DNA of 14,503 nucleotides. Source: Magnetococcales bacterium. GTDB taxonomy: Bacteria > Pseudomonadota > Magnetococcia > Magnetococcales > Magnetaquicoccaceae. Each line of letters starts with the position of its first letter. The stretch's first letter is position 1. Positions 1 through 10,840 of this stretch are shown here, in pieces. Location: positions 18,661 through 33,163 of the forward strand of contig JADGCE010000013.1 in the NCBI GenBank assembly GCA_015229095.1, written 5' to 3'. The notes beneath the pieces are model-generated. The model was given only the letters and a program-made list of their open reading frames with translations, did not search any database and had not been told where the DNA came from. A program made the position numbers and the translations under genes.

Positions 1-611
1 TACAGATCATGAGAGCGATTGATCATTTCCAGCATGCGAAAACCGGAGTCCTGAATCACCAACAGGCTCTCCCTGATTTTGTCATCCGGTTGCAGCACAT
101 CGAGCAAATAAGAGGGCATGCCGATGACGGCATTCAGGGGCCCTTTCAAATCATGGCGGACCATCTGTTCCACATCGTCCCGGAGTCGGGCCGCCTCCAG
201 CAACCTCTTGTTTTGCTGTTCAATGGTCTCTCTGGCCTGCTTTAATGCCAGATGCGTCCTGACCCGCGCCCGCACGACGGGTGCCTGGACAGGTTTGGTA
301 ATATAATCCACAGCACCCGCTGCAAAGCCCTTGATCTCATCTTCGACATCAATCTGGGCCGTTACAAAAATGACGGGAATGGAACGGGTCGCCTCGTCGG
401 CTTTCAGACGCGCACACCCCTCGCAACCATCCATGCCTGGCATCACCACATCCAGCAGGATCAAATCCGGTCCCTCGGCGGCATAGCGCAGCATCTCATC
501 GCAATTACCCGCGAAAACCAGGGTATACTCCTCCTTTAAAATTTCCCGCAGCAGTTTCAGATTGGTCGGTTCATCATCCACGATCAAAATTTTATGGGTG
601 GGTTGTGTCAT
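1..611 (-). CDS. Receiver-fronted histidine kinase, C-terminus beyond window edge (partial)
   Basis: I read 203 codons from the ATG at 611 to the left edge without a stop. Residues 5-120 form a response-regulator receiver: acidic pair D12-D13, phospho-acceptor D54 in LLDVVMPGMDG, and K106 in DYITKP. A charged helical linker at about 120-148 leads into a HisKA-type helix whose predicted phospho-histidine is H153, in RHDLKGPLNAVIG. The catalytic ATPase domain would lie beyond the window. No membrane segment or signal peptide is seen, so it should be cytoplasmic. The start is set by a Shine-Dalgarno (GGGAG, 5 bases upstream), and the gene overlaps the end of the preceding kinase by 20 bases, suggesting translational coupling. 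Its H-box (HDLKGPL) differs from the HEIRTPM of the four upstream kinases. It could be a simple kinase or another hybrid; the truncation hides this. Receiver identity is near certain, kinase identity strong. Confidence 0.93.
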   Translation of the reverse strand, partial: MTQPTHKILIVDDEPTNLKLLREILKEEYTLVFAGNCDEMLRYAAEGPDLILLDVVMPGMDGCEGCARLKADEATRSIPVIFVTAQIDVEDEIKGFAAGAVDYITKPVQAPVVRARVRTHLALKQARETIEQQNKRLLEAARLRDDVEQMVRHDLKGPLNAVIGMPSYLLDVLQPDDKIRESLLVIQDSGFRMLEMINRSHDL

Positions 612-2898
612 GATCACTCCCATCGATTGCCAATTTACGCACTATTTCAGCCAAAGTCTGTTGTGCGACACCGCATTGAATCTCTTCCACCTGCTCTGCA
701 AACTGGCGGAGATCGGGTTCCAGCACCGTTCCTTGCCACCATTGACGCAACTCGGGCAAATGGCGTTCAGCCGTTGCAAAGTCACCATGCGCCAGGGCCT
801 GGGTCACCTGTTGCAGCAGGGCGATTTGTGCGGGGTCGAGCGGTTCTGCCGGGGCCAAGGTGTGGGCATGGAGGGGGAGTGCATCCTCTTCTCTCTCCAG
901 AAGCGCGCGGGCATCCACCAGGGTGGCCAGGGCCGTTTCCAACGCAGCCAGCAGACTCTCCAGATCGGCACTGCCATGGCGCAATCCCGCCTCCACCAGG
1001 GTGGCCGCCGCCGCCAGGGCACCCGCAGAGAGGGAACCGGCGGCCCCCTTCAGGGCATGCGCCAGCTTTTCTGCCTCCTGCCATGCGCCGGCACCGATGG
1101 CCGTTCGGATGGCCTGCGCGTCGTCTCCGTGTCGATTCACAAAACCGAGCAGGGATTTTCGATAGATTTCCGCATCTTTCCACTGCAATAAACCGGCCTG
1201 CACATCGACGCCAGGCAGCTCCGGAAAGAAAACCGGCGCAGACTGTTCGGTGGATGGTGGTTCCAACTCTCTCCGTTCCTGGGGGGGGCCTTCATCCTGC
1301 TCCAGGGGGAACAATCGGGTCAAAACGGCATACAGATGAGTGAAATCGATGGGTTTGGAGATATAATCATCCATCCCCGCATTCAGGCATTTGTTTCTGT
1401 CACTGGCCATGGAGTGGGCGGTCAGGGCGATGATCGGGATGCGCGTGGCGGCATCGCGTGCCGATTCCCGTGCGCGGATCATTTTGGTCGCCTCCAGACC
1501 ATCCATGTTGGGCATCTGCAGATCCATCAAAATGACATCAAATTCCTCCTGTTCATGGAAAGATAGCACCTGCACCCCATCCTCTGCCACCGTCACCTGA
1601 TGGCCGCGCTGCTCCAGGCGGGTGATGAGCAGGGCGCGATTGGCCTCCACATCATCGGCAATCAGAATACGGAGTGGTACACGCATGGCACCCGTCATCG
1701 AAAGGTTGCGCAACGGGCCGCGCCGCTCCCGGCACGCTGTGACACCCTCGGCCTCGGGCAACGTGATGACGAAAAAAAATGTGCTGCCCTGCCCCACGAC
1801 ACTCTCCACCCAGATGCCTCCCCCCATTTTTTCCACCAGCCCTTTGGCAATGGTGGTTCCCAGACCGGTTCCCCCGTATCGGCGGGTGGTGGAGTTGTCG
1901 GCCTGGGTAAAACTGTCAAAAATATGGGGTTGCCGATCCACGGGGATGCCGATGCCCGTATCCGCCACGGCAAACAACAGCCGTTCCTGCGTCTCCCGTC
2001 GGACAGTCAACGTGACCTGGCCCCGCTCGGTAAATTTGATGGCATTGCCCACCAGATTCATGAGAATTTGCGACAGGCGGACCGGATCTCCGATAAAGCA
2101 GTGCGGCAGCTCGGCCTCTACCTCCCAGGTCAATGGCAAATCCTTGGCCTGGGCCAGGATGCGCATGGGATCAATGCTATTTTCCAACAGCTGCCGCAAA
2201 TCAAACACGGTGGCTTCCAGCTCCAACTTGTGGCTTTCAATTTTCGACAGGTCGAGCACATTGTTGATGAGATGGAGCAGATTTTTGGCGGAAGAGACCA
2301 CTGTGCCCAAAAATTTTGCGTTGCGGGCACTTTGCTCCGTTTCCAGCACCAATTCCGTCATGCCGATAATACTGTTCATCGGGGTGCGGATCTCATGGCT
2401 GATATTGGCCAGAAAGTCGCTTTTGGCCCGGTTGGCAGCTTCCGCGATATTTTTGGCCTTTTCCAGATCGGCGGTACGGGCGTGGACCAGCTCTTCCAGA
2501 TGGTCCTGGTATCTCTTCAGGGCCAGTTGATTTTTGACACGGGCCTGCACGATGGCGGGATTGAAGGGCTTGCTGATATAATCCACCGCGCCCAACGTCA
2601 ACCCGGCACTTTCCGATTCCTGCTCCGCAAGCGCGGTGATAAAGATGATGGGGATGCGGGCACTTTTCGGGTTTGACTTCAGACGCCTGCACACCTCCAG
2701 GCCATCCATGCCGGGCATCTGTATGTCCAGCAAAATGAGATCCGGCGTTCGCTCGGCAACCATTTGCAGGGCAGAGGGGCCATCCATGGCAAAAAACGTG
2801 CGATATTCCGTGCTCAACACCTCGTTCAGCACCAGAATATTTGACTCCACGTCATCCACCAGCAACAGCTGATACTCTCCATCTTCCAGTTTTTCCAT
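592..2898 (-). CDS. Soluble hybrid histidine kinase, REC-HisKA-HATPase-REC-HPt (HHK5)
   Basis: A 768-residue cytoplasmic phosphorelay kinase. The N-terminal receiver (about 8-125) has D15-D16, acceptor D58 in LILLDIQMPGMDG and K110. A coiled-coil linker (about 120-158) leads to HisKA with H168 in SHEIRTPMNSIIG. The ATPase domain shows an N-box (N281, N285), D313-TGIG, and a G2 box reading GGTGLGTTI rather than the neighbours' GLGL. A second receiver (about 408-530) has D415-D416, acceptor D459 and K515. The HPt domain has H614 in HALKG. A helical tail follows at about 688-757. Unlike the other three complete kinases it has only one receiver after the ATPase. ATG 2898 is preferred because AGGGAG lies 6 bases upstream and the receiver begins about 10 residues later. 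A TTG at 2961, overlapping the previous stop, would add 21 residues with a weaker site. No transmembrane segment is seen, so its input is probably phosphotransfer to the first receiver. Confidence 0.95.
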   Translation of the reverse strand: MEKLEDGEYQLLLVDDVESNILVLNEVLSTEYRTFFAMDGPSALQMVAERTPDLILLDIQMPGMDGLEVCRRLKSNPKSARIPIIFITALAEQESESAGLTLGAVDYISKPFNPAIVQARVKNQLALKRYQDHLEELVHARTADLEKAKNIAEAANRAKSDFLANISHEIRTPMNSIIGMTELVLETEQSARNAKFLGTVVSSAKNLLHLINNVLDLSKIESHKLELEATVFDLRQLLENSIDPMRILAQAKDLPLTWEVEAELPHCFIGDPVRLSQILMNLVGNAIKFTERGQVTLTVRRETQERLLFAVADTGIGIPVDRQPHIFDSFTQADNSTTRRYGGTGLGTTIAKGLVEKMGGGIWVESVVGQGSTFFFVITLPEAEGVTACRERRGPLRNLSMTGAMRVPLRILIADDVEANRALLITRLEQRGHQVTVAEDGVQVLSFHEQEEFDVILMDLQMPNMDGLEATKMIRARESARDAATRIPIIALTAHSMASDRNKCLNAGMDDYISKPIDFTHLYAVLTRLFPLEQDEGPPQERRELEPPSTEQSAPVFFPELPGVDVQAGLLQWKDAEIYRKSLLGFVNRHGDDAQAIRTAIGAGAWQEAEKLAHALKGAAGSLSAGALAAAATLVEAGLRHGSADLESLLAALETALATLVDARALLEREEDALPLHAHTLAPAEPLDPAQIALLQQVTQALAHGDFATAERHLPELRQWWQGTVLEPDLRQFAEQVEEIQCGVAQQTLAEIVRKLAIDGSDHDTTHP
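617..621 (-). promoter_or_regulatory. Ribosome binding site for the left-edge kinase
   Basis: The minus-strand sequence GGGAG lies 5 bases before the ATG at 611. It is inside the last codons of the upstream kinase, so ribosomes ending that gene could re-initiate here. It supports ATG 611 as the start. Confidence 0.65.
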
Positions 2899-2904
2899 CA
2901 GAAA

Positions 2905-2932
2905 CTCCCTGACAGGGTGTGCCACCAGGCAC
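2905..2932 (-). promoter_or_regulatory. HHK4-HHK5 spacer: ribosome binding site next to two small hairpins
   Basis: The 59-base spacer between the HHK4 stop and the preferred HHK5 start contains, on the minus strand, a GTGCC-TGGT-GGCAC hairpin (2919-2932). Next to it is a CCCT-GTC-AGGG hairpin (2907-2917). The second arm of the latter is part of the AGGGAG Shine-Dalgarno (2905-2910). The site therefore decides the start and could be partly masked by folding. Both stems are short (5 and 4 bp), so a regulatory role is only a possibility. Confidence 0.4.
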
Positions 2933-2957
2933 GGTTGTACAATCTGGTACGACTGGG

Positions 2958-5900
2958 TCAACCCTTTTCCGGGGGGGGTGCCTCCAACATGCGACCGACC
3001 AGCTGGGACGCCTCCTCAAAACGCAATCGTCCCACTTCACCCTCCAGTTGCGCGGCTGCATCCACCATGCCTGCTGCTCTCAGGCCGGGCAGCAGCGCTT
3101 CCAACTGCTTGGTCGCCCTCAGATCCTTGTTCTCCAACAGGGTACGCAGGGCTTGCAAGCCCTCTCTATCCAGTGGCGTTGCCGAGAGGGGGGTGGAGAC
3201 GGGCGGTTCCGGTGATTCCGGGTGGTTGCTCATTGTGAGCACGGTTGTTATCTGTGCCAGAACCCTCTCCAGTGCCGTGCCACAGAGGGAGAACGAGGTT
3301 GCCACATCGGCGGCGGGCGTTGGCGATTGCAGCGACTGTTCCAGGGCGGCGGCGGCGTGTTGCAACGCCTCCGCCCCCAGGTTGCCCGCCACCCCCTTGA
3401 GGGCATGGATTTTTTGTGCCGCTTCTGCAAAGGCTTGGCGTTGCAACAAAACCTCCAGCTGCAACCGGGTCTCCCGATGATCTTCTCGGAAATTTTTCAA
3501 TAATTTCAGATAGAGACGGGCGTTATTGTTGACTCGCGCCAGACCGGTTGCCACGCTCCAGCCGGGAAATGCTTCGGCATCCAGCTCCGTCCATCGGGCA
3601 AATAACCGGGTGTTGGGCTCCACCGCGTCCGCCGGGGGCGCGGGTGGCGTTTCCAGAGGGAGATCTGCCTGTGCCTTGCGGGGCACATGGCGTTCCAGGA
3701 CGGCAAACAGGTGGGCGACATCGATCGGTTTGACCACATGGTCCACCATGCCAATCGCCGCGCACATCTCGATATCCTGCTTCATGGCATTGGCGGTCAT
3801 GGCAATGATGGGGGTCGCCAGGGTGGGGGCACGGGCCAGGATGGTGCGTGTGGCAGTATAGCCATCCATCAACGGCATCTGGATATCCATCAGGATGGCA
3901 TCGTAGGGAGAGAGGTCGCTGTCCAAAACCTTCGCCACCGCTTCCAGGCCATTGACAACCACATCCACCTGAATATGGGCCTCCTGCAGGATTTCCAGGG
4001 CAATTTGTTGGTTGATTTCATTGTCCTCTGCCACCAGAATGCGCGCGCCCCGGAAGCGATAGGGGTCGGGGGTATAGATTTTTTGCCTGCCGACCCTGCC
4101 GGATCGGGCCCCATGCCCACCCACCATGGCCTGCTGGATGGAGTTCAATAATTGTGAGGAGGTGACCGGTTTGCTCAAAAAACTGTCGACATATCCCTGC
4201 TCCACCTGTTCCCGCATCTCCTCCTGACCATAGGCCGAGACCATGATGCAGGCGGCAGGGGGGGTAATTTCCGGATCCTGGTGCAGCTGTCGGATGGTTT
4301 CCAGGCCGTCCAACTCCGGCATTTTCCAATCGATGCACAGGATATCGAAGGCATCGTGTTGCTGACTGGCCTGGGCCATCACTTGCAGGGCCTCCTTGCC
4401 AGAGGAGGCAGACTCTACCCGAAACGCCATGCTTTCCATATAGTGACGCATCACGATCAAGGCGGTCTTGTTGTCATCTACCAGCAACACCTTTTTGCCT
4501 TTGCAGTCCACGATGGGCAGCGGGGAGGCGGAGCGCTCGGCGTTGGCGCGACGGAACCGGGCGGTAAAACGAAACACGGAGCCCTGCCCCCACTGGCTCT
4601 CGACCCAGATGGTGCCGCCCATCTGTTCCACCAAATGCCGACAGATGGCCAGTCCCAAACCGGTCCCCCCATACTGGCGGGAAGTGGAGCTGTCTGCCTG
4701 CTGAAAGGGCCGAAACAAGAGCTGTTGCTGTTCCGGGGTCAGCCCGATGCCGCTGTCACGGACGGAAAACAGCAATGTGCAGCTCTCTGCATCGGCGGCC
4801 TGTTGTTCGATGGAGAGGAGTATCTCTCCCTGTGCGGTAAACTTGACGGCATTGGTGGCCAGGTTGAGAAGAATTTGCCCCAGGCGCAGGGGATCCCCCA
4901 GCAGGAGGTGCGGCACATCCGCGTGTCTGTCAAACAGCAGTTCCAACCCCTTTTCCTCGGTGCGGGCTGTGATCACATTGGCCAGTTGTTCCAACACACT
5001 GTCCAGATCCATCTCCACCTCTTCCAGGGTGAGCTTGCCCGCCTCGATCTTGGAAAAATCCAGAATATCGTTGAGAATACCCAACAATCCATGGGAGGAG
5101 GCATTGATCTTGGCAAGATAGTCATACTGCTTGTTGGTCAATGGGGTTTTGCTCAACAGATGACCCAGGCCGAGAATGGCATTCATCGGCGTGCGGATCT
5201 CATGGCTCATGTTGGCCAAAAAATCGGATTTGGCGCGGTTGGCTGCCGCCGCGATCGCTTCGGATTGACGCAACTCTGCCATCAAATCTTCCTGGGTCTG
5301 TTGTTTTTCATGAAGACCAGCCGCCATCCAGTTGAAATGGTTGGCCAGTTCAATCAACTCCTTCCAGCCGCTGACAGCAGAGGGGGGAACTCGATAGGCC
5401 GGACCACCGCTGGTCGTGGAAAGAGAGGCAAAACGGGTCACATGTCCCGTCAGACGACGGATGCCGCTGGAAATGGAAAAGGTTGCCAGAAGGGAGACCA
5501 GCATGAAGGCCAAGGTCATGCCCAGGCTGAACTGACTGAAACGCCAGACCAACGCCCCTATTAAATTTTCCTGCGCATCCTGGGCGACAGCCGACGCGAA
5601 CGATACCAGCAATTCGGAAGTGCCGTCATCGAAAAAATTTTTTTCAACCAGATGAAACTGGCTCCTGAGCGCTTCCACAGTCATGCCACGGGCCACACGA
5701 TCCGGATCGGTGCTGGCCAACACACGTTGTGTGGCGTTGTCCCACAGCAGTGCCACAAAGTCATTACCGGAAACAGAGATCCCCTCCTTCATGAACATGT
5801 CGTCCAGAGGGGTGACGGTCAGCAGGGTGGCCAGCAGTCGATTTGTGTTGTCACGCACCTCTTTGGCCACAATGAGTGCGGCCTGGTTGTCCAGCAAAGA

Positions 5901-6407
5901 CATCCGTCCATCCAGATAGCGCCCCAGGGATGGTTGTGAGAAGAGTGTGGAAAAGTCGGTGTGGAGGGTGCTGGAATGGCTGTTGTTGTACATTTCCTGG
6001 GGATGGCCATCCCCATCCACCAGCAGCACAAAGGAGGGTTGCACCGTGATGCGCAGGAGCGAGGCGGGTGGCATCCATGGGGGCAGCCGTCGGTGGACCC
6101 GCATGCTTTTGGGGGCTGCGCCGAAGGGGTGGGCGGCGAGATGGCGGTGCAGATTCATGTGGGCCGCGTAGATGGCCGTGGAGTTGACCAGCGCCTGCAC
6201 CCGTTGGTCAAACGCCTGCCGATGCAGCTTGCCCTGTTCTGCCAGTTCTCCGGTCAGATGGCCTGCAAAGTAGCTCTCCAGAAAGCGGGTCTGATACCAA
6301 AAAATGATCCCAAAGGCAAGCGTGCCGACCACCAGATTGATCAGCATCATTTTCCAGAAAATGGTCAGCCGTGGAAAAAAATAGCGCCCAAACAGATCTG
6401 CCAACAT
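2958..6407 (-). CDS. Membrane hybrid histidine kinase with large periplasmic sensor, HAMP, two RECs and HPt (HHK4)
   Basis: A 1149-residue inner-membrane phosphorelay sensor. TM1 is at about 19-39. A periplasmic domain of about 245 residues (40-285) follows, Cache/CHASE-like in pattern (LLVDGDGHPQEM near 128-139; LWDNATQRVLAS near 221-232). TM2 is at about 292-312 and a HAMP-like linker at about 313-368. HisKA has H402 in SHEIRTPMNAILG. The ATPase shows N515/N519, D551-SGIG and GGTGLGL at 580-586. Receiver 1 has D644-D645, acceptor D693 and K746. Receiver 2 has E794-D795, acceptor D841 and K893. The HPt has H1001 in HALKG, and an extra helical tail covers about 1080-1142. The ATG at 6407 has AGAGGA 11 bases upstream, a slightly long spacing. 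Its HisKA closely resembles that of HHK1 (shared GLGHLL and LLGILNDILDFSKIEA). It follows a periplasmic binding protein gene, which may be its ligand-presenting partner. The exact sensor family is unconfirmed. Confidence 0.95.
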   Translation of the reverse strand: MLADLFGRYFFPRLTIFWKMMLINLVVGTLAFGIIFWYQTRFLESYFAGHLTGELAEQGKLHRQAFDQRVQALVNSTAIYAAHMNLHRHLAAHPFGAAPKSMRVHRRLPPWMPPASLLRITVQPSFVLLVDGDGHPQEMYNNSHSSTLHTDFSTLFSQPSLGRYLDGRMSLLDNQAALIVAKEVRDNTNRLLATLLTVTPLDDMFMKEGISVSGNDFVALLWDNATQRVLASTDPDRVARGMTVEALRSQFHLVEKNFFDDGTSELLVSFASAVAQDAQENLIGALVWRFSQFSLGMTLAFMLVSLLATFSISSGIRRLTGHVTRFASLSTTSGGPAYRVPPSAVSGWKELIELANHFNWMAAGLHEKQQTQEDLMAELRQSEAIAAAANRAKSDFLANMSHEIRTPMNAILGLGHLLSKTPLTNKQYDYLAKINASSHGLLGILNDILDFSKIEAGKLTLEEVEMDLDSVLEQLANVITARTEEKGLELLFDRHADVPHLLLGDPLRLGQILLNLATNAVKFTAQGEILLSIEQQAADAESCTLLFSVRDSGIGLTPEQQQLLFRPFQQADSSTSRQYGGTGLGLAICRHLVEQMGGTIWVESQWGQGSVFRFTARFRRANAERSASPLPIVDCKGKKVLLVDDNKTALIVMRHYMESMAFRVESASSGKEALQVMAQASQQHDAFDILCIDWKMPELDGLETIRQLHQDPEITPPAACIMVSAYGQEEMREQVEQGYVDSFLSKPVTSSQLLNSIQQAMVGGHGARSGRVGRQKIYTPDPYRFRGARILVAEDNEINQQIALEILQEAHIQVDVVVNGLEAVAKVLDSDLSPYDAILMDIQMPLMDGYTATRTILARAPTLATPIIAMTANAMKQDIEMCAAIGMVDHVVKPIDVAHLFAVLERHVPRKAQADLPLETPPAPPADAVEPNTRLFARWTELDAEAFPGWSVATGLARVNNNARLYLKLLKNFREDHRETRLQLEVLLQRQAFAEAAQKIHALKGVAGNLGAEALQHAAAALEQSLQSPTPAADVATSFSLCGTALERVLAQITTVLTMSNHPESPEPPVSTPLSATPLDREGLQALRTLLENKDLRATKQLEALLPGLRAAGMVDAAAQLEGEVGRLRFEEASQLVGRMLEAPPPEKG

Positions 6408-6450
6408 GGGAAAGACATTCCTCTCAATCCATCATGAAACCGACCACCCC

Positions 6451-6478
6451 GCTCCGGAGGCGTCACCGCCCCCGGAGC
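6451..6478 (-). other. 12-bp GNRA-capped hairpin between binding-protein and HHK4 genes
   Basis: The minus-strand RNA can form a 12-bp stem (one G-U pair) with arms 6451-6462 and 6467-6478 and the tetraloop GUGA, a GNRA loop. It lies 38 bases after the binding-protein stop and 43 bases before the HHK4 start. No U-run follows the stem, so it is not a standard intrinsic terminator. Two weaker dyads sit between it and the stop: AACCA/TGGTT at 6484-6496 and CACC/GGTG nearer the stop. By analogy with hairpins after binding-protein genes in transporter operons (malE-malF), it could protect the upstream mRNA and favour the binding protein over the kinase; that role is inferred. The rest of the 108-base spacer shows only the HHK4 ribosome binding site (6419-6424). 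Confidence 0.7.
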
Positions 6479-6515
6479 ATCGCAACCACCGTGGTTCACC
6501 CCTTTTCCGGTGTCT

Positions 6516-7598
6516 TCAATGGTGGCTGTGCCCCCCGGCCTGCCCGTCACCAGCGATTGTTTCCGGCAGTTTTGCACCGGGTTCACCCACCACCTCGTCA
6601 CCATAAAACAGCCATCCGTTTTGCCGCAGTTGGGAGACCGGCACAAAACCGTGCTGGGGTCCCAGGGCCTCGACCTCTTTCAGCATAAAGGCCACCAGTT
6701 CATCCACATGGGGATTGCGCAGCGCCTTGTCTTCCCAGATGGCCAGTTCAAAGGTTCGGTACAGGGGATAGCGCAGGGTGGCAATGGCCGCCAGGTCGTG
6801 GGGATCCGCCCCCTCCAAACGCAACAGCTTGGGTGCCTTGTCTGTGGTATAGTGGGCGATATTGGTCAGGGTTTCATAACCGATGGCACCGGGGTTGGCC
6901 ATCACCTCCGTGACGACATCGGGGATATTGGCCACCGACTTCATCCTCGGTGAATACATGTTTTCGTTGTCCAACAAAAGCCGCCAATGTCCGGGGCGCG
7001 CCTTGCAATGCAGTCGACCCACCACATGCAACGGCATGTCAGCCGCCGCTTCCAATCCTGTGACCTCCGACCAGCGGGCATACTCCCCCTGATAGATCTT
7101 GCGCAACTGCTCCACGGTGATCGTTTGCACCGGATTGTCGGGATGGACCAGAAAGACTTTGGAGGCAATGCCCAACGTATAAAATTTCAGCCCCGGCAGA
7201 CGCGCCGCCGTGTCCGGAGCGCAGCAAAACCCTGCCAGATCAGCACTTTTTTTCGACATAAAACCGTCCGAGATGCCGCAGGTGCCCTCCTGGTTGACAA
7301 TACGAATCCCTTTTTTCTTGCCATACTCGGCAATCTGTTTTCCCAGCATCAAAAAAATCTGCTGATCCAGGGTGATGGTGATATCTGCCTTCTCCTGTTT
7401 TGCACTGGCATCATATTCGATGGGACGTTTTTGCCACTCCTCCGGCATGCTCGCCTGTTTTCTGGGGTCCGAAAAGGCCGGTCCGCGCAGCATCTCCTCT
7501 CCCTGTACCAGCGCAGGCCAGCTCATCAAGAGCAGACCAGAGACCAGCATTCCCCGAAGGGGTTTGGTAAAAAACAGAGTGTTACCAATCTTTTCCAT
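6516..7598 (-). CDS. PstS-like periplasmic substrate-binding protein
   Basis: A 360-residue secreted protein of the phosphate-binding-protein-like (PBP-like, type 2) superfamily. Residues 1-33 look like a Sec signal peptide: a K/R-bearing start, a hydrophobic core around MLVSGLLLMSW, and likely cleavage after VQG. The mature part has family-like stretches: GTCGISDGFMSKKSAD (105-120), LGIASKVFLVHPDNP (142-156), an IYQGEYARWSEV segment (168-179) as in phosphate-binding proteins, and NPGAIGYETL (235-244). Cysteines are C107, C125, C126 and C198, and the C-terminus is GGHSHH. The start is ATG 7598, with AGGAG 7 bases upstream; an upstream in-frame ATG at 7748 would overlap HHK2 and bury the signal peptide. 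No ABC permease or ATPase gene is adjacent, which argues against a simple uptake role. Position directly before HHK4 suggests a sensory accessory. The ligand is unknown; phosphate or another oxyanion is only a family-based guess. Confidence 0.88.
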   Translation of the reverse strand: MEKIGNTLFFTKPLRGMLVSGLLLMSWPALVQGEEMLRGPAFSDPRKQASMPEEWQKRPIEYDASAKQEKADITITLDQQIFLMLGKQIAEYGKKKGIRIVNQEGTCGISDGFMSKKSADLAGFCCAPDTAARLPGLKFYTLGIASKVFLVHPDNPVQTITVEQLRKIYQGEYARWSEVTGLEAAADMPLHVVGRLHCKARPGHWRLLLDNENMYSPRMKSVANIPDVVTEVMANPGAIGYETLTNIAHYTTDKAPKLLRLEGADPHDLAAIATLRYPLYRTFELAIWEDKALRNPHVDELVAFMLKEVEALGPQHGFVPVSQLRQNGWLFYGDEVVGEPGAKLPETIAGDGQAGGHSHH

Positions 7599-7668
7599 CT
7601 GTGTTCTCCTGTACGGGTTGACATCGATCGGGAATCCATACGAGCATTTTATATTTTGTTTGCCGTGT
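7599..7668 (-). other. HHK2-binding protein spacer with RBS and AT-rich patch
   Basis: This 70-base gap holds the AGGAG ribosome binding site (7606-7610) that decides the binding-protein start. It also has an AT-rich patch reading AATATAAAAT on the minus strand (about 7647-7657). TATAAA could serve as a -10 element, but I find no convincing -35 hexamer 16-18 bases upstream, so a separate promoter is only possible. The octamer CAACCCGT occurs at both ends of the gap (7613-7620 and 7671-7678), each followed closely by GAACAC. Confidence 0.4.
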
Positions 7669-10839
<3,171 letters not shown>

Positions 10840-10840
10840 C

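Noticed and set aside
1600..5564. Plus-strand open frames of 358 codons (1600-2676) and 427 codons (4281-5564)
   Set aside because: Both are antisense to conserved kinase domains of HHK5 and HHK4 with full catalytic motifs on the minus strand, and neither shows protein-family features.
6408..6515. Intrinsic terminator after the binding-protein gene
   Set aside because: The 12-bp hairpin is strong, but the bases after it on the minus strand are GC-rich with no U-run, so I call it a hairpin of unknown role.
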